Below are positions 23,588 to 33,621 of a stretch of DNA of 42,861 nucleotides, piece after piece; position 1 is the stretch's first letter; every line of letters begins with the position of its first letter. Below the pieces are notes generated by a model. It saw only the letters and a program-made list of their open reading frames with translations, was not told the DNA's origin and ran no database searches. A program made the translations under genes and the position numbers. The stretch comes from Bradyrhizobium sp. YR681. Lineage in GTDB: Bacteria; Pseudomonadota; Alphaproteobacteria; Rhizobiales; Xanthobacteraceae. The DNA lies in NCBI RefSeq assembly GCF_000282615.1, contig NZ_AKIY01000298.1:1-42861 (forward strand), given 5' to 3'.

Positions 23588-23617
23588 GGACGCCGCCGCG
23601 AACCCGCGACGGCGCCC
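23588..23617 (+). terminator. Hairpin downstream of the DsbA-like gene
   Basis: GGACGCCGCCGCG (23588-23600) pairs with CGCGACGGCGCCC-type sequence up to 23617 with two mismatches and a short loop. No T-run. It follows the stop (23554-23556) by about 30 bases and lies before the small membrane gene on the other strand. Confidence 0.5.
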
Positions 23618-23651
23618 TGTTCATGTCTGGCAGGTCGAGAATACTTCGAAA

Positions 23652-23858
23652 TTACTTCGACGAGATCCGGACCCAGTCCTTGTGCGCGCGATCGCGCAGT
23701 GCATCCCAGTCGGCCTTGGCCACGTCCCAGTTCACGATGGTGCGATTGCTGGTCGCAACTTCGCCGTTGGCGACGGACGAGGTCTGCATGGAGTCATAGA
23801 CATAGACGCCGCCAGCAAGAAGCAGCGCGCCCAAGATCATTCCAAAAAAAGTCCGCAT
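23652..23858 (-). CDS. Small membrane protein, general-stress regulated
   Basis: The ATG at 23858 is decided by GGAGG 5 bases upstream and by the EcfG-type promoter just before it. The 68-residue protein begins with a membrane helix (MRTFFGMILGALLLAGGVYV) and continues as a charged soluble tail (SVANGEVATSNRTIVNWDVAKADW then RAHKDWVRISSK), so it is a single-pass anchored protein. Function unknown. The alternate longer start at 23957 would extend into the promoter and is rejected. Confidence 0.75.
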   Translation of the reverse strand: MRTFFGMILGALLLAGGVYVYDSMQTSSVANGEVATSNRTIVNWDVAKADWDALRDRAHKDWVRISSK

Positions 23859-23881
23859 AGCAACCTCCGGTGACGGGCGAT

Positions 23882-23906
23882 AACGTCGGCCCGGGGTGAT
23901 GGTTCC
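23882..23906 (-). promoter_or_regulatory. Sigma EcfG-type promoter of the 68-residue membrane protein
   Basis: On the minus strand, GGAAC (23906-23902), a 16-base spacer and CGTT (23885-23882) match the general-stress promoter exactly. The start codon is about 24 bases downstream of CGTT with GGAGG between. The match lies just past the stop of the alpha/beta hydrolase (23939) on the same strand. Confidence 0.7.
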
Positions 23907-23938
23907 GCGGCCATGCGGCGCATCTAAGGAGAGGTTGT

Positions 23939-25009
23939 TCATTTTCCGTTCAGCCACGCCAGCAGCTCCGCATTGATCTCGCGCGGATAGGTGTGGCTGA
24001 GATCGTCGATCTCGCGATAATTGACGTCGGCGCCGGCGGCGGAGAGCGCTGCTTGCGTCTGCCGCGCGGTCTGCACCGGAAACATCCAGTCGAGCTTGCC
24101 GTGGGTGATGAAGATAGGCAGGCCCTGCAGGCGCGAGGCATCCGCCATCTCGGCCATCAACGGATGGAAGGTCGCCGACACCGGGGCGAGATGCGTAAAG
24201 GGTGAGGCGCCGTCGAGCCCGGTGACGTAGCTGAAGGTGCCGCCGTCACTCATGCCGGTCAGCAGCACGCGCGAGACATCAATCGTCCAGCGGTTGCGCA
24301 CGGTCTCCAGGATGCGCATGAGGTTGGGCGTGTCGGCATCGTCGCCCATCAGCGCCCAGGTCGATCCGGTCGCAGTCGGCGCCACCAGGATCGCGCCAAG
24401 ACTGCGGGCATCGCGCAGCCAGCTCCACAGGAAGCCGCGCCCGTTGCCGCTGCCGCCGTGCAGCGCCATCACCAGCGGCATGGCGCGATCGTGCGTGTAA
24501 TATTCGGGGACGTAAATCGAGAAGCCGCCGCGGCTGCCAGGCTCGTTGTGGTCGTGGAAGATACCGGTGTCCTCGCTTGCACCTGTCCCCAGCCGCGCCA
24601 GCAGGTCCTCGTTCTCGCGATTGGCGGTGTTGAGGAAGAAGCTGCTCACCGGCGGAAACTGCACGGCCAGCGGATAGAGGGCCTCCTGCGCGCGCGGTAG
24701 ATGGCGCAGCGCGCGGAAGACGGCGACGAGGTCGCCGTTGCCGCGCTCGACCTCGCGAATCCCCGCAAAGGCCGCGAGCGTCTCGTTGCAGGCCGCATCG
24801 AGCCGGCTGCGCAAGCCGGCGAATTGTTCGGGCCACTCGCCGATCGCCGCGCGTGCGGATTGAAGCGTCTCGTCCGGCGCCCCGATTTCATTCATCACGG
24901 AGGCGAACGCTGGCGGGTGCAAATTCCGCTGGAAGAAGCCGAGCGCCTCCAGCGCGTTCAGCAGCGGCGGCAGCACGGTCACGATGTCGTCAACGACGGC
25001 CTCGGTCAT
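23939..25009 (-). CDS. Alpha/beta hydrolase (phospholipase/carboxylesterase or PHB-depolymerase type)
   Basis: 356 residues. The C-terminal hydrolase half (about 160-356) has the oxyanion region LHGGSG (183-188), nucleophile S254 in LTGMSDGGTF, an acid D307 (HGKLDWMF) and H339 (DDLSHTYP), the full triad. The N-terminal 150 residues are helix-rich (LPPLLNALEALGFFQR ... FAGLRSRLDAACNETLAA) and not part of the known hydrolase core. No signal peptide. It shares strand with, and starts 29 bases after, the pseudoprotease gene, suggesting one transcript. Substrate unknown. Confidence 0.82.
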   Translation of the reverse strand: MTEAVVDDIVTVLPPLLNALEALGFFQRNLHPPAFASVMNEIGAPDETLQSARAAIGEWPEQFAGLRSRLDAACNETLAAFAGIREVERGNGDLVAVFRALRHLPRAQEALYPLAVQFPPVSSFFLNTANRENEDLLARLGTGASEDTGIFHDHNEPGSRGGFSIYVPEYYTHDRAMPLVMALHGGSGNGRGFLWSWLRDARSLGAILVAPTATGSTWALMGDDADTPNLMRILETVRNRWTIDVSRVLLTGMSDGGTFSYVTGLDGASPFTHLAPVSATFHPLMAEMADASRLQGLPIFITHGKLDWMFPVQTARQTQAALSAAGADVNYREIDDLSHTYPREINAELLAWLNGK

Positions 25010-25038
25010 CGCCGCTTCCTTGGGTCAGTTCGGTTTTG

Positions 25039-26010
25039 TCAGTGCAGCTTCGGCGCCTTGAGCAGCTTGAAGCGATCGGTCGACGTCACCGTGACGTCGA
25101 AGGTGACGCCTTCATGATGCACGGTGAGCGGCACGTCGACGCCGGCGGCGCCGAGCCCCCACATCTTCTTGTAGAAGGCGGTCTGGCTCGTGACCTTGTC
25201 GCCGTCGACCGCGAGGATGACGTCGCCGGTCTTGAGCTCGGCGCGCGCGGCCGGACCATTGGCGGAGATCCCGATCACCACCACGCGGTTGTCGATCTCG
25301 GTCGAATAAAGCCCGAGCCACGGGCGCGACGGTTTGTTGACGCGGCCGAACTTGCGGAGGTCGTCGAGGATCGGCTTCAACAGATCGATCGGCACGATCA
25401 TGTTGACGTGCTCGGCCTTGCCGTCGCGCTCACGCTCGAGCTGGAGCGAGCCGATGCCGATCAATTCGCCGCGCTCGTTGAGCAGTGCGGTGCCGCCCCA
25501 GTTCGGGTGGGCGGGATAGGTGAACAGGGCTTCGTCCAGCAGATATTCCCAATAGCCGGCGAATTCCTGCTTGGCCACGATCTGGCTCGCGACGGAGCGC
25601 GTGCGGCCGCCGGCGCCGCCGACCACGACGCGGTCGCCGAGCCTCGTGTCTGCCGACTTGCCGAGCGGCAGTGGTTCGACGTCGAGCTCGCCGAGTGCCT
25701 GCACCAGGCCGAAGCCGGTGACGGAATCGAAACCGAGGGCATGCCCCTCGACGACGCGCCCGTCGGCGAGATGCAGCCACACCGATTCCGCCTCGGTGAT
25801 GAGATAGCCGATGGTGAGCACCAGCCCGTCGTCGATCACGACGCCGTTGCCGGCGCGTTCGGTGCCCAGCGTCTCGGCGCTGAAGGCGTCAGGCGGGATG
25901 ATGGCGTGCAGGCCGACGACGGATCCGAGCGCGCGGTCGAGATCGAAACCGTAATCGCTCGCCCGCGGCTGATTGGCCGGCGGCACTCTCCATTCGGTCA
26001 GGGCGGGCAT
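25039..26010 (-). CDS. Trypsin-fold/PDZ protein lacking the catalytic triad (pseudoprotease, HtrA-related)
   Basis: The ATG at 26010 has AGGAG 6 bases upstream; the longer frame to 26133 is rejected. The 323-residue protein follows the HtrA/S1C plan: GNGVVIDDGLVLTIGYLITEAE, LGFDSVTGFGLVQ, LFTYPAHPNWGGTALLNERGELIG, then a PDZ domain (VIGISANGPAARAELKTGDVILAVDG). The expected triad residues are replaced: His by Tyr69, Asp by Gly99, Ser by Trp171. It is therefore predicted to be catalytically inactive and to act as a binding protein. No signal peptide, so cytosolic. Adjacent hydrolase 29 bases downstream. Confidence 0.8.
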   Translation of the reverse strand: MPALTEWRVPPANQPRASDYGFDLDRALGSVVGLHAIIPPDAFSAETLGTERAGNGVVIDDGLVLTIGYLITEAESVWLHLADGRVVEGHALGFDSVTGFGLVQALGELDVEPLPLGKSADTRLGDRVVVGGAGGRTRSVASQIVAKQEFAGYWEYLLDEALFTYPAHPNWGGTALLNERGELIGIGSLQLERERDGKAEHVNMIVPIDLLKPILDDLRKFGRVNKPSRPWLGLYSTEIDNRVVVIGISANGPAARAELKTGDVILAVDGDKVTSQTAFYKKMWGLGAAGVDVPLTVHHEGVTFDVTVTSTDRFKLLKAPKLH

Positions 26011-26296
26011 GGAGTTCTCCTGGCTGAGTGCATCACGCCGCCGCGGCTGGCGGAACGACGCGCGAAGCACGCATAATTTAGGCCGGAGCAGGCCGTCTTG
26101 AAAGCCTTGGTCCCCAACTATTCCTGAGAACACAGCGCGAAATCCCGAGAAGGCACGGCAATGCCTGCATAGGTGGCAGGCGGTGCTCCATCAGGCATCG
26201 GCCGCATGGCTGGTGTCCCGCGAGGTGCTAGGCGACCCGCAATGAAGCTGCTAACCATTGCCGCTTCGTTTGACCAAGGGATCACGGACCGAAGCA

Positions 26297-27715
26297 ATGG
26301 ATAACCGCAGCGACATCTGGCGTGGCGTCGACACGATCAAGGCGCGTTTCATCGACCTCAGCGACAAGGTCTGGGGCATGCCGGAGGTCTGCTACACCGA
26401 GGCGCGGTCCGCCGCCGAGCATCTCGCCGAGCTGCGCCACCAGGGTTTCCGCATCACCGAGACCGTCGCCGGTATCCCGACCGCGGTGATGGGCGAATGG
26501 GGCGAGGGCGGACCGGTCATCGCCTTCATGGGTGAATATGACGCGCTGCCGGGCCTCAGCCAGGAGGCCGGCGTCGCCGAGCCTCGTCCGGTCGAAACCG
26601 GCGGCCATGGCCATGGCTGCGGCCACAATCTGCTTGGTTCTGCGGCGCTGCTCGCCGCGACCGCGGTGAAGGACTGGCTGGCCCAGAACAAGGTGCCGGG
26701 CCGTGTGCGCTATTACGGCTGCCCGGCCGAAGAGGGCGGCGCGGCAAAGGCGTTCATGGTGCGCTCCGGCGCATTCGAAGATGCCGACATCGCCATCACC
26801 TGGCATCCGCACAGTTTCTGGGAAGTCGCGGTGACGCCGTCGCTCGCCAACACCCGCGCCGACTTCATCTTCACCGGCCGCACCTCGCATGCGGCGGCTT
26901 CGCCCCATCTCGGCCGCTCCGCGCTCGACGCGGTGGAACTGATGAATGTCGGCGTCAACTACATGCGGGAGCACATGCCGAGCGACGCGCGCGTGCATTA
27001 CGCGGTGCTCGACACCGGCGGCATCGCGCCGAACGTGGTGCAGGCGCATGCGCGCGTGCGCTATTCGATTCGCGCCCGTGATCTTCCCGGCATGAACGAA
27101 CTGGTCGGACGCGTGAGCAAGATTGCAGAGGGTGCGGCGCTGATGACCGAGACCAAGGTCGAGATGAAGATCATCTCGGCGGTCTCCAACATCCTGCCGA
27201 ATACGCCGCTGGAGCAGGCGCTGCACCGGGTCATGGAAGAGCTCGGGCCGCCGCATTTCGACGATGCGGACAAGGGCTTTGCCAGCCAGATCCGCGCGAC
27301 GCTGAGCGACAAGGACATCGCCTCGGTCTACTACGCGATCGGCATGGAGCCGACCGATCGGCCGCTGGCCGACTTCCTGGTGCCGCTCGATGCCAAGCGC
27401 AATCCGCTGGTCGGCTCGACCGACGTCGGCGACGTGAGCTGGGTGGTGCCGACCGTGCAGGTTCACGCACCAACGGTTGCAATCGGCACGCCGTTCCACA
27501 CTTGGCAGGTGGTGGCGCAGGGCAAGAGCGCACACGCGCACAAGGCGATGGTGCAGGCGGCCAAGGCCATGGCGGGGCTCGGCATCAAGGCCCTGACAGA
27601 GCCGAAGCTGATCGAGGCCGCGAAGGCGGACCTGGTGAGGCGGACCGCCAAGACTCCTTATGTTTGCCCGCTGCCCGACCACGTCGCGCCCCCGCTGACG
27701 ATGTCCGTGGCGTAG
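26297..27715 (+). CDS. M20-family amidohydrolase (AbgB/peptidase-like)
   Basis: The ATG at 26297 gives 472 residues. M20 metal-binding motifs are visible: GHGHGCGH at 103-110, CPAEEGGAAK around E145-E146, HPHSFW near H170, and a lid region. Proteins like this hydrolyse N-acyl amino acids or aminobenzoyl-glutamate; AbgB is the nearest known relative by pattern, substrate unproved. It precedes the ABC importer genes by 260 bases with a hairpin in between, so it may share the pathway. Start is followed by a weak Shine-Dalgarno (GGACCGAAG). Confidence 0.85.
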   Translation: MDNRSDIWRGVDTIKARFIDLSDKVWGMPEVCYTEARSAAEHLAELRHQGFRITETVAGIPTAVMGEWGEGGPVIAFMGEYDALPGLSQEAGVAEPRPVETGGHGHGCGHNLLGSAALLAATAVKDWLAQNKVPGRVRYYGCPAEEGGAAKAFMVRSGAFEDADIAITWHPHSFWEVAVTPSLANTRADFIFTGRTSHAAASPHLGRSALDAVELMNVGVNYMREHMPSDARVHYAVLDTGGIAPNVVQAHARVRYSIRARDLPGMNELVGRVSKIAEGAALMTETKVEMKIISAVSNILPNTPLEQALHRVMEELGPPHFDDADKGFASQIRATLSDKDIASVYYAIGMEPTDRPLADFLVPLDAKRNPLVGSTDVGDVSWVVPTVQVHAPTVAIGTPFHTWQVVAQGKSAHAHKAMVQAAKAMAGLGIKALTEPKLIEAAKADLVRRTAKTPYVCPLPDHVAPPLTMSVA

Positions 27716-27773
27716 AATTTCGTCTCGATACTTCGTCTGATCCGGCGAACAAATTTTCCGCAGTGCAACGCGG

Positions 27774-27799
27774 AATCCGGCGTGTTTTGACGCCGGATT
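27774..27799. terminator. Perfect 9-bp inverted repeat after the M20 gene
   Basis: AATCCGGCG (27774-27782) and CGCCGGATT (27791-27799) form a perfect stem around an 8-base loop. There is no T-run after it. It follows the M20 stop by about 60 bases and precedes the importer genes, so it may be a terminator or an operator for the importer. Confidence 0.45.
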
Positions 27800-27975
27800 G
27801 CCGAACGCTTGGGCTGTGGAACGTCGTTTTGCCCAACAGACAGCCAGAACACTGTTTGCATACATACGGTCGCAGTTGACGGGCGGCCTATTCAGTGTGC
27901 CATCTACCGCCAGCCAAACCCGGCGGTCGCCTCGCGGCCGCCTGCATCCATACGGGAACCAGACGGGGGACAACC

Positions 27976-29766
27976 ATGCTGGATAAAGAACTGCGTTCGA
28001 TGATCGGTGACGTGAAGGGCGGGCGGATGGATCGCCGTGCCTTCATCCAGCGCCTGGCCGCTGTCGGCCTCACCGCGCCCCTGGCCAACCAGATCCTCGC
28101 GCTCGGCGGCGTCGCGATGGCCGAGGGGGCCTCGCCGTACAAGCCGACCAAGCGTGGCGGCGGCGGTGCGCTGAAGCTGCTGTGGTGGCAGGGCCCGACC
28201 CTGCTCAATCCGCATTTCGCCACCGGCACCAAGGACCAGGACGGCTCGCGCCTGTTCTATGAGCCGCTCGCCTGTTGGGATCCCGATGGCAACATGAAGC
28301 TGGTTCTGGCGACCGAAATTCCGTCGACCCAGAACGGCCTGCTCGCCGCCGACGGCAAATCGGTGACCTGGAAGCTGAAGCCCGGCGTCAAATGGCACGA
28401 CGGCAAGCCCTTCACCGCTGATGACGTGGTCTTCACCTGGGAATACATCATCGATCCCGCGACCGCGGCGGTCACCGTCGCGACCTACCGCGACATCACG
28501 GTCGAGAAGGTGGATGATCTGACGATCCGCCTCAACTTCAAGAAGCCGACGCCGTTCTGGGCCGACGCCTTCGTCGGCGCGACCGGACAGATTCTGCCCA
28601 AGCACCTGTTTGCCGAGTTCAAGGGTTCGAAGTCCCGCGAGGCCCCGACCAACCTCGCCCCGGTCGGCACCGGCCCGTACAAGTTCGTCGAGTTCAAGCC
28701 CGGCGATCTCATCCGGGGCGTGATCAATCCCGACTATCACATGGCGAACCGTCCTCATTTCGATACGATCGAGATGAAGGGTGGCGGCGATGCCGTCTCG
28801 GCGGCGCGCGCGGTGATCCAGACCGGCGAATATGATTTCGGCTGGAACATCCAGGTCGAGGACGACGTGCTGCTTCGTCTGGAGAAGGGCGGCAAGGGTA
28901 AAACCATCTACGCCGTCGGCGGCGATACCGAGTTCATCGCGCTGAACTTCACCGATCCCAATACCGAGGTCGACGGCGAGCGCTCCTCGATGAAGACCAA
29001 GCATCCGCTGTTCTCCGATCCGGCGGTGCGCAAGGCGCTCTCGTTCCTGGTCGATCGCGAATCGATCAAGAAGGCCATCTACGGCCGTGCCGGCCGCACC
29101 ACGGCGAACTTCCTCAACGGCCCGGAGAAGTTCGTCTCCAAGAACACCTCCTGGGAGTTCAGCATCGAGAAGGCCTCGAAGATCCTGGACGATGCCGGCT
29201 GGAAGCCGGGTGCGGACGGCATTCGCGAGAAGGACGGCAAGAAGCTGAAGCTGCTGTACCAGACCTCGATCAACGGCCCGCGCCAGAAGACCCAGGCGAT
29301 CGTCAAGCAGGCCTGTCAGAAGGCCGGCATCGACGTGGAATTGAAGTCCGTCGTGGCTTCGGTGTTCTTCTCCTCGGACGTGGCCAACCCCGACACCTAC
29401 GCCAAGTTCTACGCCGACATCGAGATGTTCCAGATCCCGATGAGCCAGCCGGATCCCGCCCAGCACATGCGCCGCTATCATTCGAGCAATGTGGCGACCA
29501 AGGAGAACAAGTGGCAGGGCACCAATTTCCCGCGCTGGGTCAACAGGGACTATGACGCGGCCATCGACGCCGCCGACGGCGAGATGGATCCGGTCAAGCG
29601 TACGGCGCTCTACATCAAGGCCAATGATCTGCTGTTCAACGACACCGTCTTCATCCCGGCGCAGCATCGCTTGAAGGTGGAGGCGGCCGCCAACACGCTG
29701 CGCCCGGTGATCTCGGGCTGGGCCAACGAAACGGACAACCTGTTCGACTGGTACCGGGAGGAATGA
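27976..29766 (+). CDS. ABC peptide-type substrate-binding protein
   Basis: The ATG at 27976 has GGGGGA about 5 bases upstream and gives 596 residues. A Tat-type signal (MDRRAFIQRLAAVGLTAPLA) follows a short cytosolic head. The mature part is a SBP_bac_5 (DppA/OppA) protein: LKLLWWQGPTLLNPHFATG, then the characteristic WKLKPGVKWHDGKPFTADDV, VFTWEYIID, PVGTGPYKF, FSDPAVRKALSFLVDRE. It captures peptides or related solutes for the two permeases and two ATPases that follow in the same orientation. The ligand is not readable. Confidence 0.92.
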   Translation: MLDKELRSMIGDVKGGRMDRRAFIQRLAAVGLTAPLANQILALGGVAMAEGASPYKPTKRGGGGALKLLWWQGPTLLNPHFATGTKDQDGSRLFYEPLACWDPDGNMKLVLATEIPSTQNGLLAADGKSVTWKLKPGVKWHDGKPFTADDVVFTWEYIIDPATAAVTVATYRDITVEKVDDLTIRLNFKKPTPFWADAFVGATGQILPKHLFAEFKGSKSREAPTNLAPVGTGPYKFVEFKPGDLIRGVINPDYHMANRPHFDTIEMKGGGDAVSAARAVIQTGEYDFGWNIQVEDDVLLRLEKGGKGKTIYAVGGDTEFIALNFTDPNTEVDGERSSMKTKHPLFSDPAVRKALSFLVDRESIKKAIYGRAGRTTANFLNGPEKFVSKNTSWEFSIEKASKILDDAGWKPGADGIREKDGKKLKLLYQTSINGPRQKTQAIVKQACQKAGIDVELKSVVASVFFSSDVANPDTYAKFYADIEMFQIPMSQPDPAQHMRRYHSSNVATKENKWQGTNFPRWVNRDYDAAIDAADGEMDPVKRTALYIKANDLLFNDTVFIPAQHRLKVEAAANTLRPVISGWANETDNLFDWYREE

Positions 29767-29795
29767 TCACGCAGGCCTAGACGGGTTTCTCCCTC

Positions 29796-30755
29796 ATGAG
29801 TCAGTATGTCCTGCGTCGTCTTTTGATCGCGATTCCGAGCTTGCTCGGAATCTCCCTGGTGCTGTTCGTCGTGCTGGCGCTTGCCCCCGGCGATCCATTC
29901 TCGGAACTGGCGACCAATCCGAACGTGCCGCCCGAAGTCGCTGCTGCGCTTCGGGCGAGGTTCGGCCTCGACGATCCGATCTATCTGCGTTACCTGCACT
30001 GGCTCTCCGCCATGGCGCATGGCGATTGGGGCTTCTCCTTCGTCAGCCGGATGAACGTCGATACGCTCATCCTTCAGCGCCTGCCGGCCACACTCTATGT
30101 GATCGGCTCGGCGCAGCTCCTGGCGCTGCTGATCGCGATTCCCGTCGGCGTCTATGCGGCGACGAAGCCCTACTCGCTGTTCGACCAGATCGCGAACACG
30201 CTCGCCTTCGTCGGCTTCTCGCTGCCGACCTTCTTCACCGGCATCCTGTTCATCCTGATCTTCTCGGTCACGCTGGACTGGCTGCCCTTCGTCTACACCA
30301 CCGACGTCAAGGGCACCGGCATCCGCTGGGTGCTCGAGATGATCCGTCAGGCGATCATGCCGGTGGCGGTGCTCGGCCTGTTCCAGGCGGCGTCGATGAC
30401 GCGCTTCGTGCGTTCGGCCATGCTCGACGTCATCAGGCTCGACTACGTCACCACGGCGCGGGCCAAGGGCCTCGGGCAGGCGAAGGTGATCGTCAAGCAC
30501 GTGATGCGTAACGCCATGATCCCGGTGGTCACGCTGATCGCGTTGCAGATGCCTGCCGTGTTCGGCGGCGCCATCGTCACGGAGCAGATCTTCCGCATTC
30601 CCGGCATCGGCTCGCTGCTGATCTCCTCCATCCTTTCCAACGACACGCCGGTCGTGATGGCCGTCACCTTCGTCTTCGCGTGCCTTGTGGTCCTGTTCAA
30701 TCTCATCGCGGACGTCCTGTATGGCTGGCTTGACCCTCGCATCTCCCTCCGCTGA
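29796..30755 (+). CDS. ABC dipeptide/oligopeptide permease, DppB-like
   Basis: 319 residues with six membrane helices. The EAA coupling loop is seen as YVTTARAKGLGQAKVIVKH followed by VMRNAMIP. The C-terminal family ending FNLIADVLYGWLDPRISLR is typical of DppB/GsiC. It begins 29 bases after the binding protein and overlaps the next permease by 35 bases (30721-30755), so they are co-translated. It forms the channel with the DppC-like permease. Confidence 0.92.
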   Translation: MSQYVLRRLLIAIPSLLGISLVLFVVLALAPGDPFSELATNPNVPPEVAAALRARFGLDDPIYLRYLHWLSAMAHGDWGFSFVSRMNVDTLILQRLPATLYVIGSAQLLALLIAIPVGVYAATKPYSLFDQIANTLAFVGFSLPTFFTGILFILIFSVTLDWLPFVYTTDVKGTGIRWVLEMIRQAIMPVAVLGLFQAASMTRFVRSAMLDVIRLDYVTTARAKGLGQAKVIVKHVMRNAMIPVVTLIALQMPAVFGGAIVTEQIFRIPGIGSLLISSILSNDTPVVMAVTFVFACLVVLFNLIADVLYGWLDPRISLR

Positions 30756-31637
30756 GCGGCGCGTCTACTCGCCCTGGCGCGAGACGTGGCGGCGCTATAG
30801 CCGCCACAAGCTTGCCGTGGTCAGCGCGTTCCTGCTCCTCGTTCTGGTCCTGGCGGTGGTCGCCGGCCCCTTCCTGTGGCGGGTCAAGATCGACGACATC
30901 GATATCGTGGCCGGCATGCAGGGGCCGTCGCTTGCCCATCCCTTCGGCACCGACGATCTCGGACAGGACATCCTGGCCCGCATGATCTATGGCGGGCGCA
31001 TCTCGCTTGCGGTCGGCCTCGCCGCAATGCTGGTCTCGGTCATTATCGGTGTGCTGATCGGCGCGCTCGCCGGCATGTCGCGCGGTGCACTCGGTCATGG
31101 ATTGATGTGGCTCACCGACCTGTTCCTGTCGCTGCCGCAACTGCCGCTGCTGCTGCTGCTCATCTATCTCTTCCGCGACGGGCTGAAGGTCGCGTTTGGC
31201 CCCGAGGGCGGCATCTTCATCCTGATCGTGCTCGTGATCGGGGGCCTGCGCTGGATGCCGGTGGCGCGCCTCGTGCGTGCGCAGTTCCTGTCGATTCGCG
31301 AAAAGGAATTCGTCGAAGCCGCGCGTGCGCTCGGCGCCAGTCCGGTGCGGCAGGTCGTGCGCCACATCCTGCCCAATGCGCTCGGTCCGGTGATCATCGC
31401 CGGCACCATCGACGTCGCCGCCGCCATCATCGCGGAATCGACGCTGTCGTTCCTCGGCCTCGGCTTCCCGCCGGATACCCCGACTTGGGGGCGGCTGCTG
31501 TACGATGCCAAGGACTTCCTCGATATCGGACCGCACTGGGCGCTGTTTCCAGGTGGCGCGATCTTCATCGCGGTGGTCGCCATCAACTTCATCGGCGACG
31601 GCCTGCGTGACGCGCTCGACGCGCGGCGGGTGATCTG

Positions 31638-31638
<1 letters not shown>
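30721..31638 (+). CDS. ABC dipeptide/oligopeptide permease, DppC-like
   Basis: 305 residues from the ATG at 30721, which overlaps the preceding gene by 35 bases; the longer frame at 30685 is rejected as it adds nothing. Hallmarks: HPFGTDDLGQDILARMIYGG (DppC N-terminal motif), the EAA loop EFVEAARALGASPVRQVVRH and the ending FIGDGLRDALDARRV. It pairs with DppB. The stop TGA overlaps the next gene's ATG by one base. Confidence 0.92.
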
Positions 31639-32629
<991 letters not shown>

Positions 32630-32633
<4 letters not shown>

Positions 32634-33598
32634 GCGAACCCTTGCTCCGCGTCAGCGGCCTGAAGAAACATTTTCCCGTGCTCGGCGGCCTGCTGTCGCG
32701 CCAGGTCGGCAGCGTCTATGCGGTCGACGGCGTGTCGTTCTCGGTCAATCGCGGCGAGACGCTCGGTCTCGTCGGCGAATCCGGCTGCGGCAAGTCCACC
32801 ACGGGCCGTTGCGTGCTGCGTCTGATCGAGCCGACCGACGGCGAGGTTACGTTCGACGGCCAGGACGTACGCCAGCTCAGCGGCAACGATCTGCGCGCGA
32901 TGCGGCGGAACATGCAGTTGGTGTTCCAGGACCCGTTCGCCTCGCTCAATCCACGCATGACGATCGGCGCCATCCTCGGCGAAGCCCTTGTTATTCACAA
33001 GCTCGGATCATCGGCCAGGGAACGTGAGGATCGTGTCGCGAGCCTGCTCGTGAAGGTCGGACTCAAGGCCGAGCACATGCGCCGCTACCCCCACGAATTC
33101 TCCGGCGGCCAGCGCCAGCGCATCGTGATCGCGCGCGCGCTCGCGGTCGAGCCGAAGCTGATCGTCTGCGACGAGCCGGTCTCCGCGCTCGACGTGTCGA
33201 TCCAGGCCCAGGTCATCAACCTGCTGGAGGATCTCCAGGCCGAGCTGAACCTCACTTATCTCTTCGTCGCGCACGATCTCTCGGTGGTCGAGCACATCTC
33301 CGACCGCGTCGCGGTGATGTATCTCGGCCGCATCGTCGAGCTCGCGAAAGCCAACGACCTCTACCGCAACCCGCAGCATCCCTACACCAGGGCGCTGTTG
33401 TCGGCGGTGCCGGTACCCGATCCGAAACTCAAGCGCGAGCGCATCCGTCTCAAGGGCGACGTTCCGAGCCCGATGAAGCCGCCGTCCGGCTGCCACTTCC
33501 ACACCCGTTGCCCGATCGCCCAGCCGCGCTGTGCGGAAAGCGCGCCGGAGCTGAGGGAAGGGGCGGGCGGCCACTTCGTGGCGTGTCATCTCGCCTGA
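32630..33598 (+). CDS. ABC peptide importer ATPase, DppF-like
   Basis: 322 residues. Walker A GESGCGKST, Q-loop FQDPFASLNPRMT, signature FSGGQRQRIVIARAL, Walker B LIVCDEPVSALDV, H-loop VAHDLSVVEHI, and the C-terminal FHTRCPIAQPRC cluster of DppF/OppF proteins. The N-terminal insert (HFPVLGGLLSRQVGSVYAVD) is typical of this subfamily. It is the last gene of the importer run; a 23-base gap separates it from the HAD gene on the other strand. Confidence 0.93.
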
Positions 33599-33621
33599 GA
33601 TCGACTGAGGCGGCGCACGGT

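Noticed and set aside
27831..27860. An EcfG promoter before the importer
   Set aside because: GGAAC is present at the start of this stretch but no CGTT follows at 16 or 17 bases.
26282..27973. Minus-strand open frame of 563 codons
   Set aside because: Antisense to the M20 gene, whose motifs are clear on the other strand.
27904..29667. Minus-strand open frame of 587 codons
   Set aside because: Antisense to the ABC binding protein; Asp/Arg-rich composition typical of a reverse shadow of GC-rich coding DNA.
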